Shown piece after piece: positions 47,667 to 55,591 of a DNA stretch of 58,166 bases. Made by a program: the position numbers and the translations under genes. Each line of letters begins with the position of its first letter. Position 1 is the first letter of the stretch. The DNA is taken from contig CAIZGR010000607.1 in assembly GCA_903932535.1 (NCBI GenBank), positions 1 to 58,166 on the forward strand, given 5' to 3'. The notes under the pieces were generated by a model. It had not been told where the DNA came from. It saw only the letters and a list, made by a program, of their open reading frames with translations, and did not search any database. Origin of the DNA: an uncultured Hyphomicrobiales bacterium. GTDB taxonomy: Bacteria; Pseudomonadota; Alphaproteobacteria; Rhizobiales; Beijerinckiaceae.

Positions 47667-47943
47667 CCACCGTTCTTACAATGAGTTGTCAGCAGAGTAT
47701 GACGCTGAACACGTGGGCAAGGAATATCCGTTACCGCCGTTCGCGCCGCCAGGGCAAAAGATCATGGATGACGGTCGGTTCTTCCTGATTGCGTGGTGCG
47801 GCTCGAAAGGCGAGACGCGGCACACTATTTTCGACCGGGAGAAGCCGCGGCGATGTTACCGCGTTGTCCCAGACCCAGACTTGGGGTGGACGCCTCGTGC
47901 GTATTTCTTCGGGGTGAGGAAAGCAATACTCAATGACAACTGA
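47659..47943 (+). CDS. Tandem paralogue B, hypothetical
   Basis: 94 residues from ATG 47659. The start MTDHRSYNELSAEYDAEHVG differs from paralogue A at two of 20 residues, while many third codon positions differ, showing protein-level conservation after duplication. It lacks a ~15-residue insert present in A. Overlaps the genes on both sides slightly. Confidence 0.6.
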   Translation: MTDHRSYNELSAEYDAEHVGKEYPLPPFAPPGQKIMDDGRFFLIAWCGSKGETRHTIFDREKPRRCYRVVPDPDLGWTPRAYFFGVRKAILNDN

Positions 47944-48100
47944 TCCTACCGCCCAGCGCATTGCCGCGCTCCAGACGGAAACGCTCACCGAATGGATCGT
48001 GCGCTTTCACGCGGAGCGCGGCCTGCCGGCTCCGGGCGACGCCGAGATTGCCGAGCTGCTCCGGCTCAATGCTCTCGATGAAAGGACAGCCCACCAATGA
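47933..48100 (+). CDS. Small hypothetical protein (55 aa)
   Basis: 55 residues from ATG 47933, overlapping the previous gene by 11 bases and the next by ATGA. Two helices (AQRIAALQTETLTEWIVRFHAE; DAEIAELLRLNALDE) separated by a Pro/Gly turn. Function unknown. Confidence 0.55.
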   Translation: MTTDPTAQRIAALQTETLTEWIVRFHAERGLPAPGDAEIAELLRLNALDERTAHQ

Positions 48101-48294
48101 GAGGGGATCATTTTTTGCTCTTGGCCATACTCCCGTTGATCTGGCTGGCCGCCGTTGGGTGCGGCTTGCGCGCAGCAATCTTGCGCGACCGCAGACTGGA
48201 CGCCGAGCCGCCGCAGATCACCGACGAAGCCTACACGCAGATGGAGCGCGCCGCCCGCAAGAGCCGCGCGCGCAGAGCAAGGATTGGAAGATGA
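48097..48294 (+). CDS. Small N-terminal membrane-anchored protein
   Basis: 65 residues: hydrophobic segment (FLLLAILPLIWLAAVGCGL, residues 6-24) then a charged, basic helix. LAAVGC could serve as a weak lipobox, but a signal anchor is likelier. Such anchor-plus-helix proteins can be spanin-like. ATGA overlaps on both sides. Confidence 0.5.
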   Translation: MRGDHFLLLAILPLIWLAAVGCGLRAAILRDRRLDAEPPQITDEAYTQMERAARKSRARRARIGR

Positions 48295-48542
48295 CGACCC
48301 CCACGCCACCCCTCGCCTCGTTCGCCCGCCCCTTCGACGGCCCGCCCACTGTCACGTCCTGCGCGTACGACGCTGGAACACAGACGCTTTTCATCATCGC
48401 CCGCGACGGTAAGCTCTACACCTACAGCAGTGTCCCTGCGGACGTCGCCAATCACTTGCAGAACGGCCCGGCCATCGGCATGTTCTCCAACCTCACCGCC
48501 ACTAAATGGCCGCATACTGTTGGGCCGGCGCCGACCGAATAA
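48291..48542 (+). CDS. KTSC-like domain protein, second copy
   Basis: An 83-residue protein. Residues ~20-72 follow the KTSC pattern: VTSCAYDAGTQTLFIIARDGKLYTYSSVPADVANHL, then a Gly and FSNLTATKW. It is related in layout to the KTSC gene at 38294 but is clearly diverged. Confidence 0.58.
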   Translation: MTTPTPPLASFARPFDGPPTVTSCAYDAGTQTLFIIARDGKLYTYSSVPADVANHLQNGPAIGMFSNLTATKWPHTVGPAPTE

Positions 48543-48554
48543 GGAAGATTACGC

Positions 48555-48809
48555 ATGTCAACTCATATCCCCTACCGAGGCTGCTGGATGCTCTACCGCG
48601 CAGCCAATGCCGGCGAGAAGATCAACGGGCAGGAAATCCAGCCGTTTGTCGTCACGTCCATCATCAATGATCGCACCGTCAATGGCGTCTGCATCCCCGA
48701 CAACGGCGGCGCCACCATCGCCAGGATGAATGTCCTTGTTGTGCCCGGCGTCGATGAAGTGACCGCCAAAGTCGGGACCGCCTTCTGGCCGACGCCGCGC
48801 TTCGCCTGA
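48555..48809 (+). CDS. Small hypothetical protein upstream of terL
   Basis: An 84-residue protein with alternating strands (GCWMLYRAANAGEKINGQEI; RMNVLVVPGVDEV). Its TGA overlaps the terL ATG in TGATG. No family recognised; coupling suggests co-expression with the terminase. Confidence 0.52.
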   Translation: MSTHIPYRGCWMLYRAANAGEKINGQEIQPFVVTSIINDRTVNGVCIPDNGGATIARMNVLVVPGVDEVTAKVGTAFWPTPRFA

Positions 48810-50566
48810 TGGTTCGACCGCTCCGCGCCGCCCGATACCTCGATGCAGCAAGCCAGTGGCTGGCCGACTACGCCATCCATGTGCTGCCCTTCGAGGATAT
48901 GGACGGCGCGCTCGCGTTTTACGCCCGCATCTGGCCGTCCATGCGCGACCAGGACAAGGCGCTGCTGGCCTGCAATGACCGATTTTTCCTGCTGCGCTGC
49001 CTGCTTGGGCGCGCGGACGTGGCGCACCCTTGGCTTTATGATAGGTGTCGCGAAGTAGAGTCTGAGCCAGACGGCTACCTTGACCTATGGGCAAGAGAGC
49101 ACTACAAAAGTACAATAATAACCTATTCTGGGATAATTCAAGAAGTGTTGGCTGATCCTGAAATATGTGTTTGCATATTTTCATTCAGGAAGTCAATCGC
49201 CCAAAAGTTCCTCGCGCAGATCATGCGGGACTTCGAGCGTAATCTGGAACTGAAACGCGTGTTCGAAGACGTGCTGTGGACGCGCCCGCGCGTCGAGGCG
49301 CCGACGTGGAGCAAGGCCGATGGGATCGTAGTCAAGCGGCAGGGCAACCCGTCCGACCCGACAATCCTCGCGTCTGGCCTTGTCGACGGTATGCCCACCG
49401 GTGGCCATTTCAACTTGATGGTCTACGATGACGTCGTGACCGACAAGAGCGTGACCAACCCGGAAATGATCGCGGCCACGACCGAGGCTTGGGAACTCTC
49501 TGACAATTTGGGCGCCGGCAACGTCCGCATCTGGACGCCAGGAACGCGCTACCATTATGGCGATACCTACGGGCAAATGCTCGAACGCAAGGTGCTGACG
49601 CCTCGCATCTATCCCGCGACCGACAACGGACGCATGGACGGCAATCTGGTGTTCATGTCTCGCGAGCGCTGGGCCGACAAGGTGAAGAAGCAGCGGTCCA
49701 CGCTGGCTGCGCAGATGCTCCAGAACCCGCTCTCCGGTAAAGAGAATATGTTCCATCCGCAATGGATATGCCGCTGGGAGGTCCGCCCCTCGATCCTCAA
49801 TGTCTATATCCTCGTCGACCCCGCGAGCGGCAAGCACAAGAGAAACGATCGCACAGCCATGGCCGTGATCGGCATTGCCTCGAACGGCAAGAAATACCTG
49901 CTCGACGGCGCTTGCCACCGCATGAGCCTGTCCGAGCGCTGGCTGATGCTGCGTATGCTGTGGCTCAAATGGTCTGCCGAGCGCGGCGTGCGGCTGCTGA
50001 AGGTCGGGTATGAGCGGTACGGCCTGCAAGCGGACATTGAGCATTTCAAGGGCGAGATGGTCCGTCCGGGCGAGCCGCAGTTTGAAATCGTCGAGGTCAA
50101 CATCACCAGCGATGGCGTCGGCAACCAGGGCAAGAAAACCCGCGTGTCGAGACTCGAGCCCGACGTGCGCAATGGCGTTCTGCTCCTGCCGGCGCTGATC
50201 TCTGTGCCAGGCGAGGGGCCGAGCTATTGGAGCATCGACACGACGAACAATCTCATCAAGACCGAGCCGCTGAAACGCGTGGTTGACGGGCGCACGATCT
50301 ACGGCGTCTCCCGCAACATGCGGCAGATGCAGGAAGGCGGATTCGGCCATCTGATCGCCAAGCCCATCGAGCGGCGCAACGAAGACGGGAAATCGTATGA
50401 CGCGACGCGCGAGCTTGTGGACGAAATGATTTTTTTCCCGTTTTCGCCGCGAGATGACTTCGTTGACGTGATGTCGCGCATCTACGATATGAACCCGGTC
50501 GCGCCCGATCCATCTGAGCATGTGGGTGATGACAGCGTTGAAACACCAACCTATGAGGACGCGTAG
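48809..50566 (+). CDS. terL: Terminase large subunit
   Basis: A 585-residue packaging ATPase-nuclease. The Walker A is the deviant AREHYKST (residues 95-102, Lys100), as in terminases with RxHxKST loops. Walker B is LMVYDDVV with Asp207/Asp208. The nuclease domain begins near residue 330 with VDPASGKHKRNDRTAMAV (Asp337), the first acidic metal ligand. TerL pumps DNA into the head and cuts concatemers. Bases ~49036-49200, over Walker A, are markedly AT-rich and use rare codons against the rest of the gene. Confidence 0.88.
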   Translation: MVRPLRAARYLDAASQWLADYAIHVLPFEDMDGALAFYARIWPSMRDQDKALLACNDRFFLLRCLLGRADVAHPWLYDRCREVESEPDGYLDLWAREHYKSTIITYSGIIQEVLADPEICVCIFSFRKSIAQKFLAQIMRDFERNLELKRVFEDVLWTRPRVEAPTWSKADGIVVKRQGNPSDPTILASGLVDGMPTGGHFNLMVYDDVVTDKSVTNPEMIAATTEAWELSDNLGAGNVRIWTPGTRYHYGDTYGQMLERKVLTPRIYPATDNGRMDGNLVFMSRERWADKVKKQRSTLAAQMLQNPLSGKENMFHPQWICRWEVRPSILNVYILVDPASGKHKRNDRTAMAVIGIASNGKKYLLDGACHRMSLSERWLMLRMLWLKWSAERGVRLLKVGYERYGLQADIEHFKGEMVRPGEPQFEIVEVNITSDGVGNQGKKTRVSRLEPDVRNGVLLLPALISVPGEGPSYWSIDTTNNLIKTEPLKRVVDGRTIYGVSRNMRQMQEGGFGHLIAKPIERRNEDGKSYDATRELVDEMIFFPFSPRDDFVDVMSRIYDMNPVAPDPSEHVGDDSVETPTYEDA

Positions 50567-50568
50567 GC

Positions 50569-50598
50569 TTGACACTAAGTCCCGCCCTGCGATATAGG
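50569..50598 (+). promoter_or_regulatory. Near-consensus promoter after terL
   Basis: TTGACA (50569-50574), 18-base spacer, TATAGG (50593-50598). It lies directly after the terL stop and points into a 542-bp noncoding gap, with a start expected near 50605. Confidence 0.68.
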
Positions 50599-50604
50599 AT
50601 GGAC

Positions 50605-50943
50605 ACAACACCCCGAGCGGGCGGCGACCACGGATGGACTGGCGCCGCCCACATGGTGAGAGTAGTCAAAGCGTAAAGCCGGGATTGTCGTCATGGTTTT
50701 GCGCAGATCGGTAAGCGTTCCGCTGGAATGATTGCCGAGAGTTTTGCCAACCAGGGAGTGGCAACGTAACCCCTGGAGGCGCGGCCGGCCGGTTTCACCA
50801 TTTTCCGGCTCAACCAAGAGCAATCTTGGCCCGGTGACGCGCTATCGCTGAGCACGTTCCCTGCCCTCAAAAGATGGCAGCAAGACCGATTGGGGCCAGC
50901 GATTATGGGAAAAGGCCCTACGACCTATGCCGCAGGGCCTTTT
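50605..50943 (+). ncRNA. Candidate structured noncoding RNA
   Basis: No credible ORF. Perfect helices: GGGCGGCG (50619-50626) with CGCCGCCC (50643-50650); TCGG (50708-50711) with CCGA (50735-50738) enclosing AGCG/CGCT; TTGCCA (50744-50749) with TGGCAA (50759-50764), whose loop CCAGGG (50751-50756) can pair with CCCTGG (50771-50776) as an H-type pseudoknot; GCCGG (50788-50792) with CCGGC (50805-50809); CCAAGA-GCAA-TCTTGG (50814-50829) with a GNRA loop; CTGCC (50861-50865) with GGCAG (50876-50880). A promoter precedes and a terminator follows. The rest of the 50567-51109 gap holds the terminators and the next promoter. Confidence 0.5.
50910..50943. terminator. Bidirectional-type terminator
   Basis: AAAAGGCCCT (50910-50919) pairs exactly with AGGGCCTTTT (50934-50943), 10 bp with a 14-base loop, followed by CTTTTG. 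A-run and T-run on both sides allow use from either strand. It ends the terL/ncRNA transcript. Confidence 0.85.
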
Positions 50944-51004
50944 CTTTTGCCCACGAATCGTCGTATGCAGTGGACGGCAAGACTTCCACGTTCCTCCCTG
51001 ACTT

Positions 51005-51037
51005 AACCCGCGCGGCTTAGCTGTTGCGGGTTTTTTT
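51005..51037 (+). terminator. Second terminator before tail-fibre cassette
   Basis: AACCCGC (51005-51011) pairs with GCGGGTT (51026-51032) and is followed by a run of seven T in total, a classic rho-independent terminator. Together with the one 60 bases upstream it insulates the tail cassette. Confidence 0.85.
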
Positions 51038-51052
51038 GTGCGCTGATATATT
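51024..51052 (+). promoter_or_regulatory. Promoter candidate for tail-fibre cassette
   Basis: TTGCGG (51024-51029), 17-base spacer, TATATT (51047-51052). It overlaps the terminator stem and would start near 51059, giving a ~50-base leader before ATG 51110. Confidence 0.5.
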
Positions 51053-51109
51053 GCGCTCGCCCGGCCTACCCTCCGCTGGATTCGCTCGAACCGATCCAAG
51101 AGGGTTTCC

Positions 51110-51451
51110 ATGCGCTTCCCGGTTTTCTCATTCACCGTTGCGGTCTTCCTTGTCACGCTCGCTGAACAGGCGTTCGCCGCCGGCGCCGCTCCGGTCCAGA
51201 GCCAGGACGCATCAGGCACCATCGCCGTTACCAGTACCTATCAGCTCGTCAAATCGTTCGACCCGAACCGATCTGGCTGCACGATCCAGAACAACGGTAC
51301 GCACAATATGATCGTGCGCACGGCTGGCGTGTCGGCATGGAACGTTCCCGCTGGTTGGCAATTCTCGTGCGTCAACGGCCCGATTTCCGTCTCCGACAAG
51401 ATCGAGATTACCGGAACTGCCGGCGACGCCTTCACGGCAGCATTCCAGTGA
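51110..51451 (+). CDS. Small secreted-type beta protein of tail cassette
   Basis: A 113-residue protein: signal peptide (residues 1-23, cleavage after AFA) and an ~90-residue beta domain (SGTIAVTSTYQLVKSFDPNRSGCTIQN...). The fold pattern looks like a small fibre-associated or head-fibre beta-sandwich. GAGGG precedes the ATG. Function not known. Confidence 0.6.
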   Translation: MRFPVFSFTVAVFLVTLAEQAFAAGAAPVQSQDASGTIAVTSTYQLVKSFDPNRSGCTIQNNGTHNMIVRTAGVSAWNVPAGWQFSCVNGPISVSDKIEITGTAGDAFTAAFQ

Positions 51452-51462
51452 GGGTCGGCGTC

Positions 51463-52128
51463 ATGATCAAGTTCATCCTCGCCGCGCTGCTGGCGCTCCT
51501 GCCCGCACAATCGTTCGCTCAGAGCATCATCCCTGGCAGTTCCGGCGGCGGCTCCAGCGGCCTCGTGGTTGGATCCACGGTCATTACCGGCGGGACAAAT
51601 GGCGCGCTCGCCTATGACCACAACGGGGTGTATGGCGAGACGACGACGCCGAACATCGGCGCGGCGACAGGTACGAGCCTTGCGCTTGGCGGGGCGACGC
51701 TGGGGAGCAATGCGCTGGCGGTGGTGGGGACAAGCCTTCTTGGGGGAAATGTTGCTATCCAGAATGGGGTAAGCGCAACAACGCTCACTGAATATCAAAA
51801 CTGGTCGAGCGCGGGCACAAATTACGAAGGTTGCTACGGCGGCTCATGGCTGACGAATGTCTGCTCCTACGGCACGACAGAGGGCGGAACGGGCGTGGTG
51901 AGGAATGTGCAGATCCTTGTGGGGGGTGTGAATAAGCTTGATTATGGCATTACGAATGCAAGTACATGGACCTTTGCGCAGTCCGTTCTCCACGCATCTT
52001 CCGTCACACTTACCAACGGTGCAGCAGCAGCGATTGGCACCCTCACCAACGCCCCGATCGCAGGCAATCCCACGAAATGGGTTCCGATTAACGACAACGG
52101 CACTACAAGGTACATCCCGGCATGGTAA
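51463..52128 (+). CDS. Tail fibre-like protein with signal peptide
   Basis: 221 residues from ATG 51463. Signal peptide IKFILAALLALLPAQSFAQ, then Gly/Thr/Ser/Asn-rich beta repeats (SLALGGATLGSNALAVVGTSLLGG), a pattern of trimeric phage fibres, and a C-terminal PTKWVPINDNGTTRYIPAW, a common fibre end. GTG 51448 is an alternative start. Probably a receptor-binding accessory. Confidence 0.65.
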   Translation: MIKFILAALLALLPAQSFAQSIIPGSSGGGSSGLVVGSTVITGGTNGALAYDHNGVYGETTTPNIGAATGTSLALGGATLGSNALAVVGTSLLGGNVAIQNGVSATTLTEYQNWSSAGTNYEGCYGGSWLTNVCSYGTTEGGTGVVRNVQILVGGVNKLDYGITNASTWTFAQSVLHASSVTLTNGAAAAIGTLTNAPIAGNPTKWVPINDNGTTRYIPAW

Positions 52129-52409
52129 GCAACATGACCCCCAAAACCGTCGCAAGACTTATCTTTGCAAGCGTAATCTTCATCAACTATCCGGCGTTGT
52201 GTGGGCTGGACGCATGGGCGCAAACATCAGCCCCCTCCGCCGACGAAGTCCGCGCCGAAGCCAACGCCCTCATCACCGCAGTCCGCCAGCAACGCGACCA
52301 GAATGCCGATGCTCTCGCTCAGGCCGCTGCACAAATCATCAAGCTCATGCGTGAGATCGAAGCCCTAAAAGCGCCCAAGCCTGATCTGAAGAAGGAAGAC
52401 ACGAAATGA
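52122..52409 (+). CDS. Signal peptide plus coiled-coil protein
   Basis: 95 residues from ATG 52122, or 91 from ATG 52134. A hydrophobic N-terminus (ARLIFASVIFINYPAL) ends at AWA-Q, then a helical coiled coil (DEVRAEANALITAVRQQRD... IIKLMREIEALKA) and a Lys-rich end. Stop overlaps the next start (ATGA). It could be an i-spanin-like or periplasmic helper of fibre genes. Confidence 0.55.
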   Translation: MVSNMTPKTVARLIFASVIFINYPALCGLDAWAQTSAPSADEVRAEANALITAVRQQRDQNADALAQAAAQIIKLMREIEALKAPKPDLKKEDTK

Positions 52410-52765
52410 AACGCCTTGCCCTCCTCGCTCTGGTCCTCGCTGCCCCCGCCCACGCAGGTCAGTTCTGCCTTTCCTCCCAACGCTCAACCGACGCTGCACC
52501 GTTCACGTTCTGCCAGACCGTGTCCGACTCCGAAATCAATGCTGTAGCCCAAGCTGGCGCTGCGCTCCTCCTCCCCCAAGGCGTGCTCGTCACTCCTGCC
52601 TCCGCCGATGGTAAAACCCCGGCCGTCTATCGCGCGCCGACCGGGCAGGAAATTACCGACGCCATGGGCGCATCGGTCTGGACCGGTTGGCAAGTCAACG
52701 CGACCAGCTACCAGCGTCAGCAGGCCCGCGCTGCTGCTGATGCCGCAATCGCTCCGGTGCAGTGA
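52406..52765 (+). CDS. Small protein with signal peptide
   Basis: 119 residues: signal peptide (KRLALLALVLAAPAHA-G), then a short mature protein with a Cys pair (FCLSSQ; FTFCQTV) that could form a disulfide if exported, and an Ala-rich helical end. Coupled by ATGA. Similar small proteins sit between fibre genes in related phages; role unknown. Confidence 0.55.
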   Translation: MKRLALLALVLAAPAHAGQFCLSSQRSTDAAPFTFCQTVSDSEINAVAQAGAALLLPQGVLVTPASADGKTPAVYRAPTGQEITDAMGASVWTGWQVNATSYQRQQARAAADAAIAPVQ

Positions 52766-52769
52766 CTCT

Positions 52770-53063
52770 ATGATCGACCTTGGCGGAAATGTCATGGATA
52801 GATGGGCGGCGGCGCAGCATGATACGCGACCGATTGAAGGCGTGTGCGCCTCAGCTTGCACAGTGCGCCTGTCACGCGCGCGCTGCATCGCCCCTGATGC
52901 TGTTCTCGGATTCCACCGCGCCACCGATGCGCTCGCCACGCGGCAGCTTCTCTGGAGCTACAAAACTCGCCTTCGCGCCTATGTCATCGCCCATTGCCTT
53001 GATGGCTCCGTGTGCTGGGTCTCTGGCGCGCGGATGGCGCAATTCGGTTATCGTCTTTGCTGA
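52770..53063 (+). CDS. Hypothetical protein, possibly truncated ClpP/crotonase-like
   Basis: 97 residues from ATG 52770. The block VCASACTVRLSRARCIAPDAVLGFHRA resembles the core of periplasmic proteins with a ClpP-like fold that have CxSACT followed by a GFH segment. At this length it is only a fragment of such a fold. Assignment tentative. Confidence 0.45.
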   Translation: MIDLGGNVMDRWAAAQHDTRPIEGVCASACTVRLSRARCIAPDAVLGFHRATDALATRQLLWSYKTRLRAYVIAHCLDGSVCWVSGARMAQFGYRLC

Positions 53064-53079
53064 AGCCTGGGAGTCCGTC

Positions 53080-53145
53080 GTGTTCAAAGCCATCGCATTC
53101 ACCGCACCGATCGCCACCGCCTGGCATTTCGCCGGGCTGATCTGA
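53080..53145 (+). CDS. 21-residue hydrophobic micro-ORF
   Basis: GTG 53080, six bases after GGGAG, encodes FKAIAFTAPIATAWHFAGLI and stops before 53157. One membrane-length segment. Weak evidence; listed because it fills an otherwise empty gap. Confidence 0.25.
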   Translation: MFKAIAFTAPIATAWHFAGLI

Positions 53146-53156
53146 AAGCAAACCCG

Positions 53157-53474
53157 ATGGGTGTCCGCAACATCGACGTCTCATGGCTCTATCTCATCCG
53201 CCAGGCCGATCCTGATTTTGACCGGGATCGTCGCCGGGAACTCGCCTACGATTTCCAAGGCGGATACAACGGTCGCCGCTTCTATGTGAACCCCACGATC
53301 GCGGGCGCCTATGGCGACACGCGCCGGTATCTCACCGACAACGACGGCAATGTGATCACCGACGAATATGGGTTCGGGATCACGACGAACGACGTCGCCG
53401 CCAATCCGATACTCGCCACCAGCGATGGGCTCAACCTTGTGACGGATGCAGGAGAGACAATTGCGGTCGATTAA
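53157..53474 (+). CDS. Hypothetical protein of tail cassette
   Basis: A 105-residue protein without signal peptide, unlike its neighbours. Asp/Arg/Tyr-rich (QADPDFDRDRRRELAYDFQGGYNGRRFYVNP). It could be a fibre chaperone or virion protein. Its end overlaps the tailspike start by 14 bases. Confidence 0.55.
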   Translation: MGVRNIDVSWLYLIRQADPDFDRDRRRELAYDFQGGYNGRRFYVNPTIAGAYGDTRRYLTDNDGNVITDEYGFGITTNDVAANPILATSDGLNLVTDAGETIAVD

Positions 53475-55590
53475 AGCTATCGCCCTTGCGCTCTCCATGC
53501 TGCTGTGCGCCACCGCCGCGCAAGCGCAGCAGACAGCTATTCCTGGGCTCCAGCGCGCGCTCACGCCGCTGACCGGGACGGAGCTTGTGCCGATTGAGCA
53601 GATCGGGCCAGACGGTTTTTACCACACGCGCAACGTCACATCCTCGAACTTGGCCAACGGCGCGTTGCTGGGCCAGTCCATCAACGCCGCCAGCTATCCC
53701 ACGGTCGCGGCGGCAGTCGCCGCAGCGAACGCGGGCAATCTGCCGTTGACGTTCCCTGCCGGAAATTATTCCTACGTCGGCGTGACGCTCACGCTCTCGA
53801 CCCCTGTCGAATTCAAGGCCGGCGCGGTTCTGTCTTGTTCTGGCGCCAATGTCGCTTTCGCCAATGTGCTGATTGCGCCGCGCTCGCAGATTTTCGCGTC
53901 AGGCTGCACGCCGGTCATCCCGCAGCGATTGGCCGATGGCGTCTATCCTGAATGGTGGGGCGCAAAGCCTGACGCGACGGGCGCCGTGGGCGTCGGGACG
54001 GACAGCACGACAGCGTTCCGCGCCGCGCTTGCGGTTGGCTGGAACAAGGTCACGATCGCGCCCGGCACATATCGAATCATGGGCGCAATTCGCATCGCGG
54101 CAGGGACAACGATCGAATGCGGCGGGCAGGAAAATACCTTCATCCGGCTCGATGACGCCAGCGGCGCGTCCGACATGTTCACGGTCAACGTCGGCAATTC
54201 CATCGTGATCGACAATTCGGTCACCATGACCGGCTGCAATATTGACCGCGCGACGGCGCAGCAAGGATCGGCCGGGGCGCTTATTCATATTCACGGCACG
54301 GGATTGGTCCGCATCCGCGACAACACGATTGGTTCGTCCTCGACCACAATGGCGTGGGATGGAGTTCTGCTGGACTGCGGCGCCACCGGCGCCGGATCAG
54401 TCCTCGAAATGTATTTTGAGGGCAATGTTTTCGGCGCCAAGCATGACAACGTGGAAATTCAGTGCTCGGGCACGCCCGCGCAGGTCGCCGATATTTTCTT
54501 CGAGAAGCGGAACTATTTCTGGCACGCGCAGAACGCGGCCATAGAAGCGCAAGGCGCGGTCGGCTGGCTGCATATCGACGGTAACGATTTCGATCAGAAC
54601 CCCGGCAGCGCGATCCTGGTGAACGGCGCGGGCGCGAGCATGAATCCATCCTACTGGACGCTTCACGACAACCACTTTGAAGGCAACGGTTACGACGTCA
54701 ACTGGACCGGCGTTGGGCTGTCGATCCTGACGGGCAATGAATTCGTCAGCTCATCCGCGACAGCCGGCATTGTCTGCACCAATTGCTCGCAAATCGTGAC
54801 GTCAGCGAATCATTACGCCAATTCCGCGCACATGGTGCTGAACGGCGTCGGGGCGTGGACGGAGAGCGGATCGTATTGGTCGACCACCAGCGGCGCGCTG
54901 GCTGGCATGATCCAGATCGGGCCGAATGGAACCAGCGCGTCCAACGGCATTTCGATCGATGGCGGAACTTTTGCGTTCAATGCGACGCCGTTCGTGACTT
55001 TCACCGGGTCATCCTATCCGGCGTCGAGCATTGCGCTGTCGGTCACGTCGATTCAGGGCGCCTGCTACAGCGGAGCGAATTACGTCGCCGCCAGCTTCGC
55101 CTATAATTGCCGAGGCGCTGCAGGGCAGTTATCGGGCATTTCGACCTTGGGGCCGATCGCAGCGGCCGGGGCGGTCACCACGTCCGGGGCCGTTTCGGCG
55201 GCTGGGGAGATCGCCACGGTTGGCGGTTCAATCACGGTGAAAACGCCGGGGGCCGGTTTCTATGGCAACCTCTATTATTCAGGCGGCTGGAAATATTACG
55301 CCAACGGCGGCGCCGGCGCGATCATTCCTGGCGGCGACATAAACAACACGGGAACCAAACACCCGATCGAATTCTGGCGCGCGACCAATAATTCCAGCGG
55401 CGCCGCCGCGTCGGCAACCCCCCTCTTGGCTGCTTATTTCGATCAATACGGCGGATATCATTTGATCGGAGGCGTAGATGCGCCGAACTATTCAGTCGCC
55501 GGCGTCGCTGGCTTCACCGGCACGAAAACCGCCGGCTCGTGCGTGCTGACCATTTCCAGCGGCATCATCACCAACGTAACGGGCTGCTGA
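53461..55590 (+). CDS. Tailspike, pectate-lyase-like beta-helix, with signal peptide
   Basis: 709 residues from TTG 53461, six bases after AGGAG (53450-53454); ATG 53446 would disrupt the signal peptide start and has no site. Signal peptide RSIKAIALALSMLLCATAAQAQ. Residues ~170-220 (GVYPEWWGAKPDAT; TTAFRAALAVGWNKVTIAPGTY) mark the entrance of a right-handed beta-helix, followed by parallel-strand repeats (NTIGSS, GNVFGA, GNDFDQ, DNHFEG, GNEFVS). The C-terminus (GTKTAGSCVLTISSGIITNVTGC) is a common fibre tip. Likely binds or cuts surface polysaccharide. Confidence 0.78.
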   Translation: MRSIKAIALALSMLLCATAAQAQQTAIPGLQRALTPLTGTELVPIEQIGPDGFYHTRNVTSSNLANGALLGQSINAASYPTVAAAVAAANAGNLPLTFPAGNYSYVGVTLTLSTPVEFKAGAVLSCSGANVAFANVLIAPRSQIFASGCTPVIPQRLADGVYPEWWGAKPDATGAVGVGTDSTTAFRAALAVGWNKVTIAPGTYRIMGAIRIAAGTTIECGGQENTFIRLDDASGASDMFTVNVGNSIVIDNSVTMTGCNIDRATAQQGSAGALIHIHGTGLVRIRDNTIGSSSTTMAWDGVLLDCGATGAGSVLEMYFEGNVFGAKHDNVEIQCSGTPAQVADIFFEKRNYFWHAQNAAIEAQGAVGWLHIDGNDFDQNPGSAILVNGAGASMNPSYWTLHDNHFEGNGYDVNWTGVGLSILTGNEFVSSSATAGIVCTNCSQIVTSANHYANSAHMVLNGVGAWTESGSYWSTTSGALAGMIQIGPNGTSASNGISIDGGTFAFNATPFVTFTGSSYPASSIALSVTSIQGACYSGANYVAASFAYNCRGAAGQLSGISTLGPIAAAGAVTTSGAVSAAGEIATVGGSITVKTPGAGFYGNLYYSGGWKYYANGGAGAIIPGGDINNTGTKHPIEFWRATNNSSGAAASATPLLAAYFDQYGGYHLIGGVDAPNYSVAGVAGFTGTKTAGSCVLTISSGIITNVTGC

Positions 55591-55591
55591 C

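Noticed and set aside
49193..50611. 472-codon open frame on the minus strand across terL
   Set aside because: It mirrors the high-GC codon structure of terL on the other strand, has Arg/His/Leu-rich shadow composition, no ribosome site and no domain; terL itself is clearly coding.
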